DNA from: Candidatus Zhuqueibacterota bacterium
GTDB lineage: Bacteria; Zhuqueibacterota; Zhuqueibacteria; Oceanimicrobiales; Oceanimicrobiaceae
DNA length: 58,122 bases
NCBI GenBank assembly: GCA_029262035.1
Contig: JAJDAE010000088.1
Span: 1-58,122 of the forward strand
Direction: 5' to 3'
Shown here: positions 24,433-35,368 of the stretch, piece by piece
How positions within the stretch are numbered: the first letter of the stretch is position 1
Layout of the letters: each line of letters opens with the position of its first letter
Notes under the pieces: model-generated
Seen by the model: only the letters and a program-made list of their open reading frames with translations
The model's database searches: none
What the model was told of the DNA's origin: nothing
Made by a program: the position numbers and the translations under genes

Positions 24433-25848
24433 ATGAATTTCCAGACAAGTCCTTCTCCTTATGATCTTGCTAACCTTAATGTGCTGGTGGTAGATGACCA
24501 GGAAGACGTACGCGGCGGATTGAAACGTTTGATTTCCTCCCTTGGGTGTCAGGTTGAAACCAGCTCTTCCGCTGAAGATGCATTGCAGGCGCTGAAGGCA
24601 AAGCCTGTAGATATAGTTTTTACTGATTTGAAAATGGGTGGCATGTCTGGGGAAGAATTGCTTAAAGAAATCAATCAGCGATGGACCGATATTGTGGTGG
24701 TACTCATCACCGGCCACGGTACCATTGAGCTGGCGGTGGCGTGTCTGCAAAATGGTGCGTCACATTTTCTTACGAAACCCTTTGATAATAAAGAAATCCT
24801 GGCATTTGTTGAAAGAGTCGGCTATGGGGTTCTGGCGAAACGTCAAGTCAAAAATCAGAGTAAAAGGAAAAAGGGGCAATCATTTATTGCTGTCGGAAAT
24901 AAAATGCGTCGGGTGTTGGAGTTAGTGGAGCAGGTGGCGCAACGCAAAGTACCGGTTCTTATCGAAGGCGCCAGCGGTACGGGCAAAGAACTGGTGGCAC
25001 GTGAAATTCATAACCGCAGTCCTGTATCTGAAAAGCCTTTTTTAGCCATTAATTGTATCGCGTTACCGGATTCTCTACTTGAATCTGAATTGTTCGGTTA
25101 CAAGAAAGGCGCTTTTACCGGCGCACATAAAGATTCCACCGGCCTGTTTGAACAAGTGCAAGGCGGTACCATTTTTTTGGATGAAGTTTCTTCCATGTCA
25201 CCGTTGTTCCAGGGAAAACTATTACGGGTTCTGCAGGAAAAAACCGTCCGTCCGTTGGGCAGCAATGCTGAAAAACACGTGGACTTTCGGGTCATTGCTG
25301 CCAGCAATCAGGGCTTAAAAAAGCTGGTTGAAAAGGGGGATTTCAGAGAAGATCTATACTATCGCCTGCAGGTGATGAATATTTTTTTACCAGCCTTGAA
25401 TGAGCGTCAGGAATGCATCCCTGCTTTAACGAGCTACTTTTTAAAACAGGCGTCATCGGAGTTTTTTTATGAGGAATATCAGTTGCCGAAAATATCCCCG
25501 GCAGCCATGGATGCACTAAGTAACCACACCTGGCCCGGTAATATTCGGCAGTTGGAAAATACAATCCAGCGTGCATTAATCATAAACAAAGGCGAGACCA
25601 TTTTGCCTTCCCATCTGGGCTTATCAGATGAAACGTCTGTTTCAGAATCCCTTCTGGAACAGGAATTGACCTCCTATGAAGAAAGCAAAAAACAGGCGAT
25701 TGAAGCCTTCCAGAGCGAGTATGTGCAGACCATTTTGCAGCGTACCAATGGCAACATTTCCCATGCCGCCGAAATGTGTGGCTTGACCCGGGCTGCTTTA
25801 CAACGCATCATGCGCAAGCTGGAGCAGGAGCAGATTCGTACCAATTAA
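24433..25848 (+). CDS. Sigma-54-dependent response regulator (NtrC family)
   Basis: The 471 residues have a receiver domain at about 14-130 with phospho-acceptor D65 (IVFTDLKMGG). An AAA+ domain at about 150-385 has Walker A GASGTGKE (179-186) and the sigma-54 contact loop GAFTGA (226-231). The C-terminal Fis-type helix-turn-helix is GNISHAAEMCGLTRAALQRIM. It is the cognate regulator of the upstream kinase. Because it needs sigma-54, the -24/-12 sites before nar (26154) and the hydrogenase (9492) are natural candidate targets. The inverted repeat at 26015-26032 could be its binding site. These target assignments are inferred. Confidence 0.95.
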   Translation: MNFQTSPSPYDLANLNVLVVDDQEDVRGGLKRLISSLGCQVETSSSAEDALQALKAKPVDIVFTDLKMGGMSGEELLKEINQRWTDIVVVLITGHGTIELAVACLQNGASHFLTKPFDNKEILAFVERVGYGVLAKRQVKNQSKRKKGQSFIAVGNKMRRVLELVEQVAQRKVPVLIEGASGTGKELVAREIHNRSPVSEKPFLAINCIALPDSLLESELFGYKKGAFTGAHKDSTGLFEQVQGGTIFLDEVSSMSPLFQGKLLRVLQEKTVRPLGSNAEKHVDFRVIAASNQGLKKLVEKGDFREDLYYRLQVMNIFLPALNERQECIPALTSYFLKQASSEFFYEEYQLPKISPAAMDALSNHTWPGNIRQLENTIQRALIINKGETILPSHLGLSDETSVSESLLEQELTSYEESKKQAIEAFQSEYVQTILQRTNGNISHAAEMCGLTRAALQRIMRKLEQEQIRTN

Positions 25849-26014
25849 TAAATTACTTCTTGTATCCTACCAACGATTTAATTTCTCCAGGTTCCAGGGT
25901 ACCAATCAACTCACATACTACACTTTACACCAATCGTAAACCCGCATACTTAAGTATTCATCTGTATAAGTTTTTGATATTCAATGCTTTAGCGGTTTAA
26001 TGAGCTGACTTTGC

Positions 26015-26032
26015 TGCATACGGCAGTATGCA
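26015..26032. promoter_or_regulatory. Inverted repeat, candidate enhancer (UAS) of the sigma-54 activator
   Basis: TGCATAC (26015-26021) and GTATGCA (26026-26032) are perfect reverse complements with a 4-base spacer. The site lies about 125 bases upstream of the -24/-12 element, the usual distance for NtrC-type enhancer sites. Confidence 0.45.
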
Positions 26033-26153
26033 ATTGCAGTTTTTCAATGGCGCAGTATTTTAGAATAAACCTGATTTCTCTCCCGACTTACCTGCTTTAA
26101 AATCAACAACTTAGTTTTTTTACTTTAATATATGAAAACCGCTTTAAATGCGC

Positions 26154-26169
26154 TGGCATGAAACTTGAC
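26154..26169 (+). promoter_or_regulatory. Sigma-54-like promoter of the nar operon
   Basis: The sequence TGGCAT-GAAAC-TTGAC has an almost perfect -24 half and a -12 half with the final GC reading GA. The GG (26155-26156) is correctly spaced. Transcription would start near 26180, 40 bases before narC. The -12 mismatch makes it weaker evidence than the hydrogenase site. Confidence 0.5.
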
Positions 26170-26220
26170 AGGTATCGCCCATACAATCTTTTCTCAAAAC
26201 AAGAACATATCAGGTGAACT

Positions 26221-27093
26221 ATGCCAAAAGTCACTTCAAAAAAATGTATAACCGGAATCAATTGGGCAGCGTCAATATTGACTTCCGTATTTTTTCTACT
26301 TCTTATTTGTACATCGGTTTCGGCTCAGGTTCCGGCTGACTATTTCAAACAAAACTGTGCAAGCTGCCACACAATTGGTGGAGGCAGGTTAACCGGTCCC
26401 GATTTAAAGAACGTATCTGAAAGGCAATCAAGGGATTGGCTGGTTAACTGGACGCTCGACCCGGAAGGCATCCTCAAGAGTGGTGACCCTTATGCGGTTA
26501 AATTACAAAAAGAAGCCCGTGGAGCAGTCATGACTCGCTCACCCGGAATGACCCGCGTTCTGTCGGCAGCATTACTTGATTTAATTGATGCGGAATCAAA
26601 ATTAGAAAAATCACAATTTGCAGGCACCCAAATTAGTGATCGCCCGCTTCTGGCTGAAGATATTGAAGAGGGCCGGATGCTTTTTATGGGAGCAACAAGA
26701 TTAAAAAATAACGGTCCGTCCTGTATCGGCTGTCATACCGTCAACAGCATGAAAGGTTTGGGCGGCGGACGACTGGGATTGAATTTGACCCGGGCATACG
26801 CAAGATTAGAAGGCAGAAAAGGTTTGTCAGCCTGGTTGGTCTCTCCACCCAGTTTGATGATGAATCCGATTTTTAAGAAATATCCTATCGATGAAGAAGA
26901 AGTGCTGCCACTGGTTGCATTTCTCAAGAATGAAACTGAAATAGATGAACCGGAAAACAAGACAGCCATGATTAATTTTTTACTATATGGCATGGGTGGT
27001 GCAGTGGTTCTTCTGGTTATATTTGACCTGCTTTGGAACAAACGCTTTCGCGGCGTACGGCAGCCAATGGTCAAAGAAAGTTATCACAGCTAA
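26221..27093 (+). CDS. narC: Membrane-anchored diheme cytochrome c (NarC-like)
   Basis: The 290-residue protein has an N-terminal signal or anchor (about 15-36). Heme sites are C46-x2-C49-H50 (CASCH) and a second CIGCH near residue 170. A C-terminal transmembrane helix (about 246-266) is followed by a short basic tail. It is the first gene of the nar operon, directly before narG. The same position and two-heme layout are known for NarC of Thermus thermophilus, where it works with NarGHI in electron transfer and assembly. It may link NarGHI to the cytochrome pool fed by ACIII. Confidence 0.85.
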   Translation: MPKVTSKKCITGINWAASILTSVFFLLLICTSVSAQVPADYFKQNCASCHTIGGGRLTGPDLKNVSERQSRDWLVNWTLDPEGILKSGDPYAVKLQKEARGAVMTRSPGMTRVLSAALLDLIDAESKLEKSQFAGTQISDRPLLAEDIEEGRMLFMGATRLKNNGPSCIGCHTVNSMKGLGGGRLGLNLTRAYARLEGRKGLSAWLVSPPSLMMNPIFKKYPIDEEEVLPLVAFLKNETEIDEPENKTAMINFLLYGMGGAVVLLVIFDLLWNKRFRGVRQPMVKESYHS

Positions 27094-27142
27094 TTGAATA
27101 GTCCTAAGAATTTTACTAGCAAATTTATTTTAAGGAAATAGA

Positions 27143-30100
27143 ATGAGCGCCAAAACGTGGATTAGAGACGATGTAACTCCAGATAAACGAAGCTGGGAGC
27201 AATTCTACAAAAATCGCTGGCAATATGATAAAGTTGTTAGAAGTACGCACGGCGTAAATTGTACCGGCAGTTGTACGTGGGATATCCATGTCAAAGACGG
27301 TATTGTGACCTGGGAAATGCAAGGTTTGGATTACCCGATGCTGGAGCACGGATTGCCGCCCTACGAGCCACGCGGATGCCAGCGCGGTATTTCGTACTCA
27401 TGGTATTTGTACAGTCCGCTACGGGTTAAGTATCCATATATTCGTGGCGCTATGCTCGACCTCTGGAAGAAAGCCAGAGCTGAATATGAAGATCCGGTAG
27501 AGGCCTGGACTTCACTGGTAGAAAATCCTGAAGCCCGCCAACGGTGGCAAAAAGCCCGTGGTAAAGGTGGACTTCGAAGGGCAAGCTGGGACACAGTTTT
27601 GGAGATTATGGCCGCAGCCAATATTCATACCATCAAAAAACACGGTCCGGATAGAATTGCAGGTTTTTCACCGATTCCTGCCATGTCGATGATCAGTTAT
27701 GCATCGGGCGCACGCATGTTGCAGCTCATGGGAGGTTTGTCACTTTCATTTTACGATTGGTATTGTGATTTACCAAATGCTTCTCCTGAAACATGGGGTG
27801 AGCAGACCGATGTAAACGAATCCGCAGATTGGTACAATGCCAAAATGCTGGCTGTGATGGGTTCGAACTTGAATATGACACGAACACCTGATTGCCATTT
27901 TGCCGCAGAAGCCAGGCACAACGGCAGTAAAATGTACGTGTTTTCCCCGGATTTTAGTCAGGTTGCAAAATATGCAGATGAGTGGATGTCCATTAACGCC
28001 GGGCAAGATGGCGCTTGGTGGATGGCCGTCAATCATGTCCTTTTGAAAGAAGCTCATCACGATAAACAAACGCCTTATTTTATTGATTACGCCAAAAAGT
28101 TCACGGATTCTCCAATGTTGGTTGAGTTGACCAAAAATGGTGAGAATTATGAAGCCGGTCAGCTTCTGCGTGCCGGCCGTTTGAAAGACTATACTGAAGA
28201 AGAAAATGGCGAGTGGAAGTTCCTAATGTGGGATAAGACCACAAAATCCGCAAAAATGCCCATGGGCAGTGTTGGTGACAGATGGGGCGAACAAAAAGGT
28301 AAGTGGAACCTCACATTGAAGGACGGTAAGGATGGCAGCGCCATTGATCCGGAATTAACCTTTTTGAATGACAATGATACTGAAGTGCAAGTCCGCCTTG
28401 ATGATTTCGCTGAAGGTCAAAGTCTTCTTCGTGGTGTGCCTGTTAAAAAAATAAAAACTGAAAAAGGAGAAGTCCTTGTTGCCACGGTTTATGATTTACT
28501 GATGGCGCAATATGGCGTGCCTCGCGGACTAAGCGGTGCTTATCCGAAAGATTATGATGATGAAAATTGTGCTTACACTCCGGCCTGGTCTGAAAAATAC
28601 ACCGGTCTTTCCAGAAAAGATCTCATCCGGTTTGCACAGGAATGGGCTTCAACTGCTGAACACACAAATGGAAAATGTACCATCATTATCGGTGCCGGAA
28701 TCAATCACTGGTACCATGCAAATCTGATGTACCGCGCAGGGATTCATGCTTTGATGTTCTGTGGATGTGTCGGTGTTAATGGCGGTGGACTGGCTCATTA
28801 TGTCGGCCAGGAAAAGCTGGCTCCGGCTGAATCATGGGGTTCAATCGCGCTTGGCAAAGACTGGTATGGGGCTTCCCGGCTGCAGAACGCGCCGAGCTGG
28901 CATTATGTCAATACCGACCAGTGGCGCTATGAAAAATCATTTACGGATTACCACACAGTACCGGAAAATGGCAAGAATGGCAAGCTCGCGCACGGCCACA
29001 CCATGGACACGCAGGTCAAAGCTGTTCGCAACGGCTGGTTGCCTTTTTATCCACAATTTGAAGAGAATCCAACCGAACTGGTTGAGGAAGCAAAAAAAGC
29101 AACGGGGTCAGATAAAGATGAAGATGTCATTGCCTATGTTGTTGATAAACTGAAAAAAAGAGAAATGAAGTTTTCGGTCGAAGATCCGGATAACTCCAAA
29201 AACTGGCCGAGGGTATTTTATATCTGGCGCGGCAATGCTTTAATGTCCAGTGCTAAAGGTCACGAGTATTTTCTCAAACATTATTTGGGAACGCACACGA
29301 ATACAGTTGCTGATGATGAATTTGCAAAGGACTCGGTGGCAGAAGTTACCTGGCATGACAAAGCGCCAATCGGTAAAATGGACCTGGTGGTCGATTTGAA
29401 TTTCAGAATGGACACGTCTGCGCTTTATTCAGACATTATTTTGCCGGCAGCGACCTGGTATGAAAAAGCCGACCTCAACTCTACAGACATGCACAGTTTT
29501 ATTCACCCGCTTTCCAAAGCCGTACCGCCATGCTGGGAGTCGAAAAGTGACTGGGAAATTTTTAAGCAGATTGCCAAGAAATTCTCAGAGCTCGCTGAAA
29601 AACACTTCCCTGAATCTGTACCGGATTTGGTGACTTTACCTCTGGCGCATGATACGCCCGCAGAAATTGCCCAAACTCAAATAAAAGATTGGATTGACGG
29701 TGAAGTTGAAGCCATTCCCGGCAAAACCATGCCCGGCATGAAGGTCGTACAACGAGATTACAAAAATCTGTACAACCAATATATTTCCTACGGACCTTTA
29801 GTTCGACAAAATGGTCTTGGTGCACACGGCACCAATTATCAAATCAAAGATTTCTACGATGAGCTTGTTGAGAAACGTGCGACCGAAACCTGGGGTGGAA
29901 AAACCTATCCGTCTCTGGCTGAAGATGAAGAAGTGTGCAATACTATTTTGCACCTGGCTACTGTGACCAATGGTGAGTTGGCACATCGTTCCTACAAAAA
30001 CATGGAAGAAAAAGTTGGTTTGCCTCTTGCTGATTTGGTTGAGAAATCTCGCGATGTCAGAACCAATTATAATGATTTGCAAGCTCAACCCCGGCGTTTT

Positions 30101-30781
30101 ATCAATAGTCCGATGTGGTCTGGCCTACTAACCAACGGCCGCGCTTATGCACCGTTTACCTACAATGTTGAAAAACTGGTACCTTGGCGCACACTGACCG
30201 GGCGGCAGCAATTCTACCTGGATCATCCCGGGTATATCGAATTTGGCGAGCATTTGCCGACTTACAAACCAAAACCATCTCCGGCTCAATACGCCGATCT
30301 GCGCTGGACAGAAGAAGCTGAAAAATCCATGATGCTCAATTATTTGACTCCTCATGGTAAATGGCACATTCACTCCACTTATGGTGACAACCATCGCATG
30401 ACTACTCTCTCCAGGGGAATTGAACCTTTTTGGATGAATGAAAAAGATGCGGCCGAACTTGATATTAAAGATAACGATTGGGTAGAAGTATATAACGATC
30501 ATGGTGTGGTTGTAACCCGTGCGTGTGTTAGTGCGCGGATACCACGAGGAATCTGCATTATCTACCATTCACCGGAACGAACATTTTCAGTACCAAAATC
30601 ACCGCTTCGCGGCAATCGCAGGGCGGGCGGCCACAACAGTTTGACCAGAACCCGACTTAAACCAAATTTGATGGTTGGCGGCTACGGCCAGTTTACATAT
30701 CATTTTAATTACTGGGGCCCAACAGGTTCTAACCGCGATACTCATATTCTGATACGCAAATTGCCAGAATTGAAATGGTAG
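27143..30781 (+). CDS. narG: Respiratory nitrate reductase alpha subunit
   Basis: This is the molybdenum subunit that reduces nitrate to nitrite. The 1212 residues match NarG (E. coli 1247). The N-terminal FS0 cluster ligands are H36-x3-C40-x3-C44 and C79 ([19 protein letters not shown]). The Mo-ligand aspartate is D209 in [21 protein letters not shown] see no Tat signal, so the catalytic side is expected to face the cytoplasm as in E. coli, not the exported archaeal-type form. It lies 49 bases after narC and 37 bases before narH. Confidence 0.97.
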   Translation: MSAKTWIRDDVTPDKRSWEQFYKNRWQYDKVVRSTHGVNCTGSCTWDIHVKDGIVTWEMQGLDYPMLEHGLPPYEPRGCQRGISYSWYLYSPLRVKYPYIRGAMLDLWKKARAEYEDPVEAWTSLVENPEARQRWQKARGKGGLRRASWDTVLEIMAAANIHTIKKHGPDRIAGFSPIPAMSMISYASGARMLQLMGGLSLSFYDWYCDLPNASPETWGEQTDVNESADWYNAKMLAVMGSNLNMTRTPDCHFAAEARHNGSKMYVFSPDFSQVAKYADEWMSINAGQDGAWWMAVNHVLLKEAHHDKQTPYFIDYAKKFTDSPMLVELTKNGENYEAGQLLRAGRLKDYTEEENGEWKFLMWDKTTKSAKMPMGSVGDRWGEQKGKWNLTLKDGKDGSAIDPELTFLNDNDTEVQVRLDDFAEGQSLLRGVPVKKIKTEKGEVLVATVYDLLMAQYGVPRGLSGAYPKDYDDENCAYTPAWSEKYTGLSRKDLIRFAQEWASTAEHTNGKCTIIIGAGINHWYHANLMYRAGIHALMFCGCVGVNGGGLAHYVGQEKLAPAESWGSIALGKDWYGASRLQNAPSWHYVNTDQWRYEKSFTDYHTVPENGKNGKLAHGHTMDTQVKAVRNGWLPFYPQFEENPTELVEEAKKATGSDKDEDVIAYVVDKLKKREMKFSVEDPDNSKNWPRVFYIWRGNALMSSAKGHEYFLKHYLGTHTNTVADDEFAKDSVAEVTWHDKAPIGKMDLVVDLNFRMDTSALYSDIILPAATWYEKADLNSTDMHSFIHPLSKAVPPCWESKSDWEIFKQIAKKFSELAEKHFPESVPDLVTLPLAHDTPAEIAQTQIKDWIDGEVEAIPGKTMPGMKVVQRDYKNLYNQYISYGPLVRQNGLGAHGTNYQIKDFYDELVEKRATETWGGKTYPSLAEDEEVCNTILHLATVTNGELAHRSYKNMEEKVGLPLADLVEKSRDVRTNYNDLQAQPRRFINSPMWSGLLTNGRAYAPFTYNVEKLVPWRTLTGRQQFYLDHPGYIEFGEHLPTYKPKPSPAQYADLRWTEEAEKSMMLNYLTPHGKWHIHSTYGDNHRMTTLSRGIEPFWMNEKDAAELDIKDNDWVEVYNDHGVVVTRACVSARIPRGICIIYHSPERTFSVPKSPLRGNRRAGGHNSLTRTRLKPNLMVGGYGQFTYHFNYWGPTGSNRDTHILIRKLPELKW

Positions 30782-30818
30782 TTTAACTCTAAACAATTAC
30801 TATAAAAGGATAAATATA

Positions 30819-32309
<1,491 letters not shown>

Positions 32310-32311
32310 CC

Positions 32312-32923
32312 ATGATGTATGAAAGCAATATATTTACTCATTTTTCCAGATTGGTTTCCTATCCTGAAATCGGAATCCAAGAAGATACTGATGCACTGAT
32401 GCGAGCACTATCCAATGATAAAGAAGATGCGGACAAGCTCGGACAATTTTCGGAAGTCATTCGCAATTCCAAACATTCGGACATCGAAGAATTATTTACC
32501 AGAGGTTTCGACTTGAATGCGGCCTGTTGTCTGGAAATCGGGTGGCATCTGTATGGCGAAGATTACAAACGCGGCGAATTTTTGGTAAGAATGCGGCAAT
32601 CGCTCGCCGAAGAAAATCTGACTGAAACAGGAGAGCTGCCCGATCACCTGAGCCATTGCCTGCTTTTTTTAACCCGGTTAGATTTGGAAGATGCTCATGA
32701 GTTTTCAAAAAGCTATCTCTTACCGGCTATCGCAAAAATATTAATTGGTTTCGATAAAAAGCAGTCAAACCCCTACCAGAATGTTATAAAAGTTTTACAA
32801 ACGGTTCTGAAAAGAAATTATAAAATTCAGGATTCGGAAGTGCCGCACCCGGATTTACGTATGCTTAAGAACGAGCCGGGGTTTCATACAAAACATATAA
32901 ATAATAATAAAATTACAGTGTAA
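32312..32923 (+). CDS. narJ: Nitrate reductase assembly chaperone NarJ
   Basis: The 203-residue all-helical protein is of the TorD/NarJ chaperone family. Features are FTHFSRLVSYPE at the start, the ECLEIGWHLYGEDYKRGEFLVRM-type motif (here ending GEDYKRGEFL) and ELPDHLSHCLLFL. NarJ binds the NarG N-terminus and is needed for cofactor insertion. It lies in the standard position between narH and narI. The C-terminal tail is Asn/Lys-rich. Confidence 0.92.
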   Translation: MMYESNIFTHFSRLVSYPEIGIQEDTDALMRALSNDKEDADKLGQFSEVIRNSKHSDIEELFTRGFDLNAACCLEIGWHLYGEDYKRGEFLVRMRQSLAEENLTETGELPDHLSHCLLFLTRLDLEDAHEFSKSYLLPAIAKILIGFDKKQSNPYQNVIKVLQTVLKRNYKIQDSEVPHPDLRMLKNEPGFHTKHINNNKITV

Positions 32924-32947
32924 AAAAGAACTTTACGGATTAAAGCC

Positions 32948-33679
32948 ATGGCTGAAAATATAACTTCATTTGATTATTTAAACCTTTTCTTGTTTACAAT
33001 TTTACCTTACGTAGCTCTGTTTACATTTTTTCTTGTGACCATTCAGCGCTACCGGGGTAGGGGGTTTACATATTCAAGTTTATCATCCCAGTTTTTGGAA
33101 AACAAGATGCATTTCTGGGCAATGGTTCCGTTTCATTACGGAATACTTGTGGTGCTCTTTGGGCATCTGATTGGGTTTTTACTTCCTGCCCAGGTGTTAG
33201 CCTGGAACAGTGAACCCATGCGTTTGTACCTTCTGGAAATTACTGGTTTTATCGGAGGGATTTTTACATTAGTCGGCTTGATCAACATTATGGTTCGTCG
33301 TCTGTCTGATGCCAGAACCAAAATGGTTACTTCAACTGCTGACTGGGTGGTTATCGGAATTTTGATTTTCCAGATATGTACGGGACTTTACACGGCGATT
33401 TTTCACAGCTGGGGTAGTTCCTGGTTTGCGGCTTCAATGTCACCGTATCTCTGGTCAATCGTGAAACTCAGCCCTGAAATTGCTTATGTCACGCCTCTAC
33501 CATTTTTTATTAAACTACATATCATCGGCGCATTTGCCATGATTATTCTTTTTCCTTTTACCAGGCTGGTGCATGCCCTGGTTGTACCGAATCCATATCT
33601 CTGGCGTAAACCGCAAGTAGTTCGCTGGCACTGGGATCGGAAGAAGATTCGGACGACTGAGTTTAAAATTGAGCGATAA
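32948..33679 (+). CDS. narI: Respiratory nitrate reductase gamma subunit (diheme cytochrome b)
   Basis: The 243 residues have five transmembrane helices. The heme b ligand pairs are H63/H73 (FHYGILVVLFGH) and H191/H209 (LHIIGAFAMI...VHALV), with the same spacings as in E. coli NarI (10 and 18). It oxidises quinol at the periplasmic side and passes electrons inward to NarH. The C-terminus is basic (HWDRKKIRTTEFKIER). Confidence 0.96.
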   Translation: MAENITSFDYLNLFLFTILPYVALFTFFLVTIQRYRGRGFTYSSLSSQFLENKMHFWAMVPFHYGILVVLFGHLIGFLLPAQVLAWNSEPMRLYLLEITGFIGGIFTLVGLINIMVRRLSDARTKMVTSTADWVVIGILIFQICTGLYTAIFHSWGSSWFAASMSPYLWSIVKLSPEIAYVTPLPFFIKLHIIGAFAMIILFPFTRLVHALVVPNPYLWRKPQVVRWHWDRKKIRTTEFKIER

Positions 33680-33767
33680 TTAATATAATCGATGCAGCTC
33701 ATCAAAAAATAATGAATCAAGTTTTTAACATTTGTTTTGATAAAAAAACTATTTCCGGAGCCACGCT

Positions 33768-35315
33768 ATGCAAAAACCCGAATTATTAGATTTTAGTCAG
33801 GAACGTATCAAAACCCTGCATTATACCTGGATTGCTTTCTTCATTACATTTTACGTTTGGTTTAATTTGGCGCCTTTGGCGACAACTATGCTAAGAAGCA
33901 TAGATTGGCTAACCAGAGAGCATATTAAAATTTTATTAATCTGCAACGTTGCTTTAACGATTCCGGCAAGAATTGCTGTTGGCGCTTTGATTGATCGTTT
34001 CGGACCTCGAATCATTTTTTCAGTGCTGATGGTGGTTATGGCCATACCGGCATTTTTCTTTGCGTTCGGTAACACTTTCCTGCAGTTATTAATTTCACGA
34101 TTGGTGCTTGGTTCCATCGGTGCCGGATTTGTAATTGGTATCAGAATGGTTGCGCAATGGTTTCCACCAAAAATGGTAGGCCGGGCTGAAGGTTTTTATG
34201 CCGGCTGGGGAAATTTCGGTTCAGCCTGGGCAGCGATGACTTTGCCCTGGATTGCTTTGACGGTTTTTTCAAAATGGTTTGACTTAGGCGCCGATAGTTG
34301 GCGCTGGGCTTTGTTTGTAAATGGGTTGGTGTCCCTGGTTTACGGTGTCGCCTATTATTTTCTTGTCAAGGATATGCCCGAGGGCAAAAAGTTTGTTGGC
34401 GTTAAGAAAACCGAACCCATGACAGTCAGTTCCTACGGTGACCTAGTGCAGTACCTGATCTGGTCTATCCCTTTGGTTGGCGCCATGGGCATTTTAGCTT
34501 GGCGGCTTAGTACAGTTAAAGTGAGTGGCGTTCCAATAATAACTGAGACAGTTCTATACATAATTTATGCGGTTTTGATAATCATTTTTGTCGGTCATGT
34601 CGGTAAAGTTTTGTCGGTTAATTTGCCAATACTAAAAGCCGGGGTTCCGGAGAATGAAAAATATCATTGGGGAAGTGTTGCAGCTTTAAACAGCACTTAC
34701 TTTGCAAATTTCGGTTCAGAACTCGCCGTTGTTTCTATGTTACCCATGTTTTTCGAGACTACATTTAAAGGCTTAACGGATGGTGGTGGAAATTACATAA
34801 TGACTGCAACAATGGCAGGGCTTATTGCTGCATCCTTTGCATTTGTAAACCTCTTTGCCCGTCCTCTTGGGGGCTTGCTTTCCGATAAGATGTCGAACAG
34901 AAAAAGAACCATGCTTATCTATATGATCGGTATTGCAATTGGATTTTTCGCGATGGCAAATATTGCAAAATATGATGTTATCAACGGTAGTGGTGTTCAG
35001 GAAATCGTTCCGATGTTTGATGGTATTTGGTGGCTCGGAGTTTCCGTATTTTTTACGATTGTCTGTTCGATATTTGTTCAGGGCGCAGAGGGTGCTACAT
35101 TTGCAATTATTCCTTTAATAAAAAAGAATATGACCGGACAAATTGCCGGTATGGCTGGAGCTTACGGCAACGTCGGAGCGGTTGTATATTTGGTTTTGTT
35201 TTCTTTGGTAGATGCGAAAACATTTTTCTACATCACCTCTGCTGGAGCGGCAGTTAGTTTTATTTTCTGTTGGTGGATGCTCGACGAACCTGAAGGTTCT
35301 TTTGCTGAGGAATAA
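33768..35315 (+). CDS. narK1: NarK-type nitrate/nitrite transporter (first copy)
   Basis: The 515-residue major facilitator superfamily protein has about twelve helices. It has the MFS loop GALIDRFGPR and the nitrate-porter-like GRAEGFYAGWGNFGSAW, and a second signature-like region near the C-terminal half (GAYGNVGAVVYLVLFSL). It resembles the diverged NarK1-type of Thermus more than E. coli NarK. It follows narI by 88 bases. It probably acts as a nitrate/proton symporter or nitrate/nitrite exchanger; which one cannot be settled by sequence reading. Confidence 0.85.
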   Translation: MQKPELLDFSQERIKTLHYTWIAFFITFYVWFNLAPLATTMLRSIDWLTREHIKILLICNVALTIPARIAVGALIDRFGPRIIFSVLMVVMAIPAFFFAFGNTFLQLLISRLVLGSIGAGFVIGIRMVAQWFPPKMVGRAEGFYAGWGNFGSAWAAMTLPWIALTVFSKWFDLGADSWRWALFVNGLVSLVYGVAYYFLVKDMPEGKKFVGVKKTEPMTVSSYGDLVQYLIWSIPLVGAMGILAWRLSTVKVSGVPIITETVLYIIYAVLIIIFVGHVGKVLSVNLPILKAGVPENEKYHWGSVAALNSTYFANFGSELAVVSMLPMFFETTFKGLTDGGGNYIMTATMAGLIAASFAFVNLFARPLGGLLSDKMSNRKRTMLIYMIGIAIGFFAMANIAKYDVINGSGVQEIVPMFDGIWWLGVSVFFTIVCSIFVQGAEGATFAIIPLIKKNMTGQIAGMAGAYGNVGAVVYLVLFSLVDAKTFFYITSAGAAVSFIFCWWMLDEPEGSFAEE

Positions 35316-35368
35316 ATCAACGTTGAAATATCAATTCAAGAAATTAAACCAAAATCGGAGAGTAACAA

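Larger units (their letters stand above)
25849..26220. other. 372-base regulatory region upstream of the nar operon
   Basis: No gene is visible. It contains the dyad at 26015-26032 and the sigma-54-like promoter at 26154-26169. I saw no convincing rho-independent terminator for the regulator gene. Confidence 0.6.
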
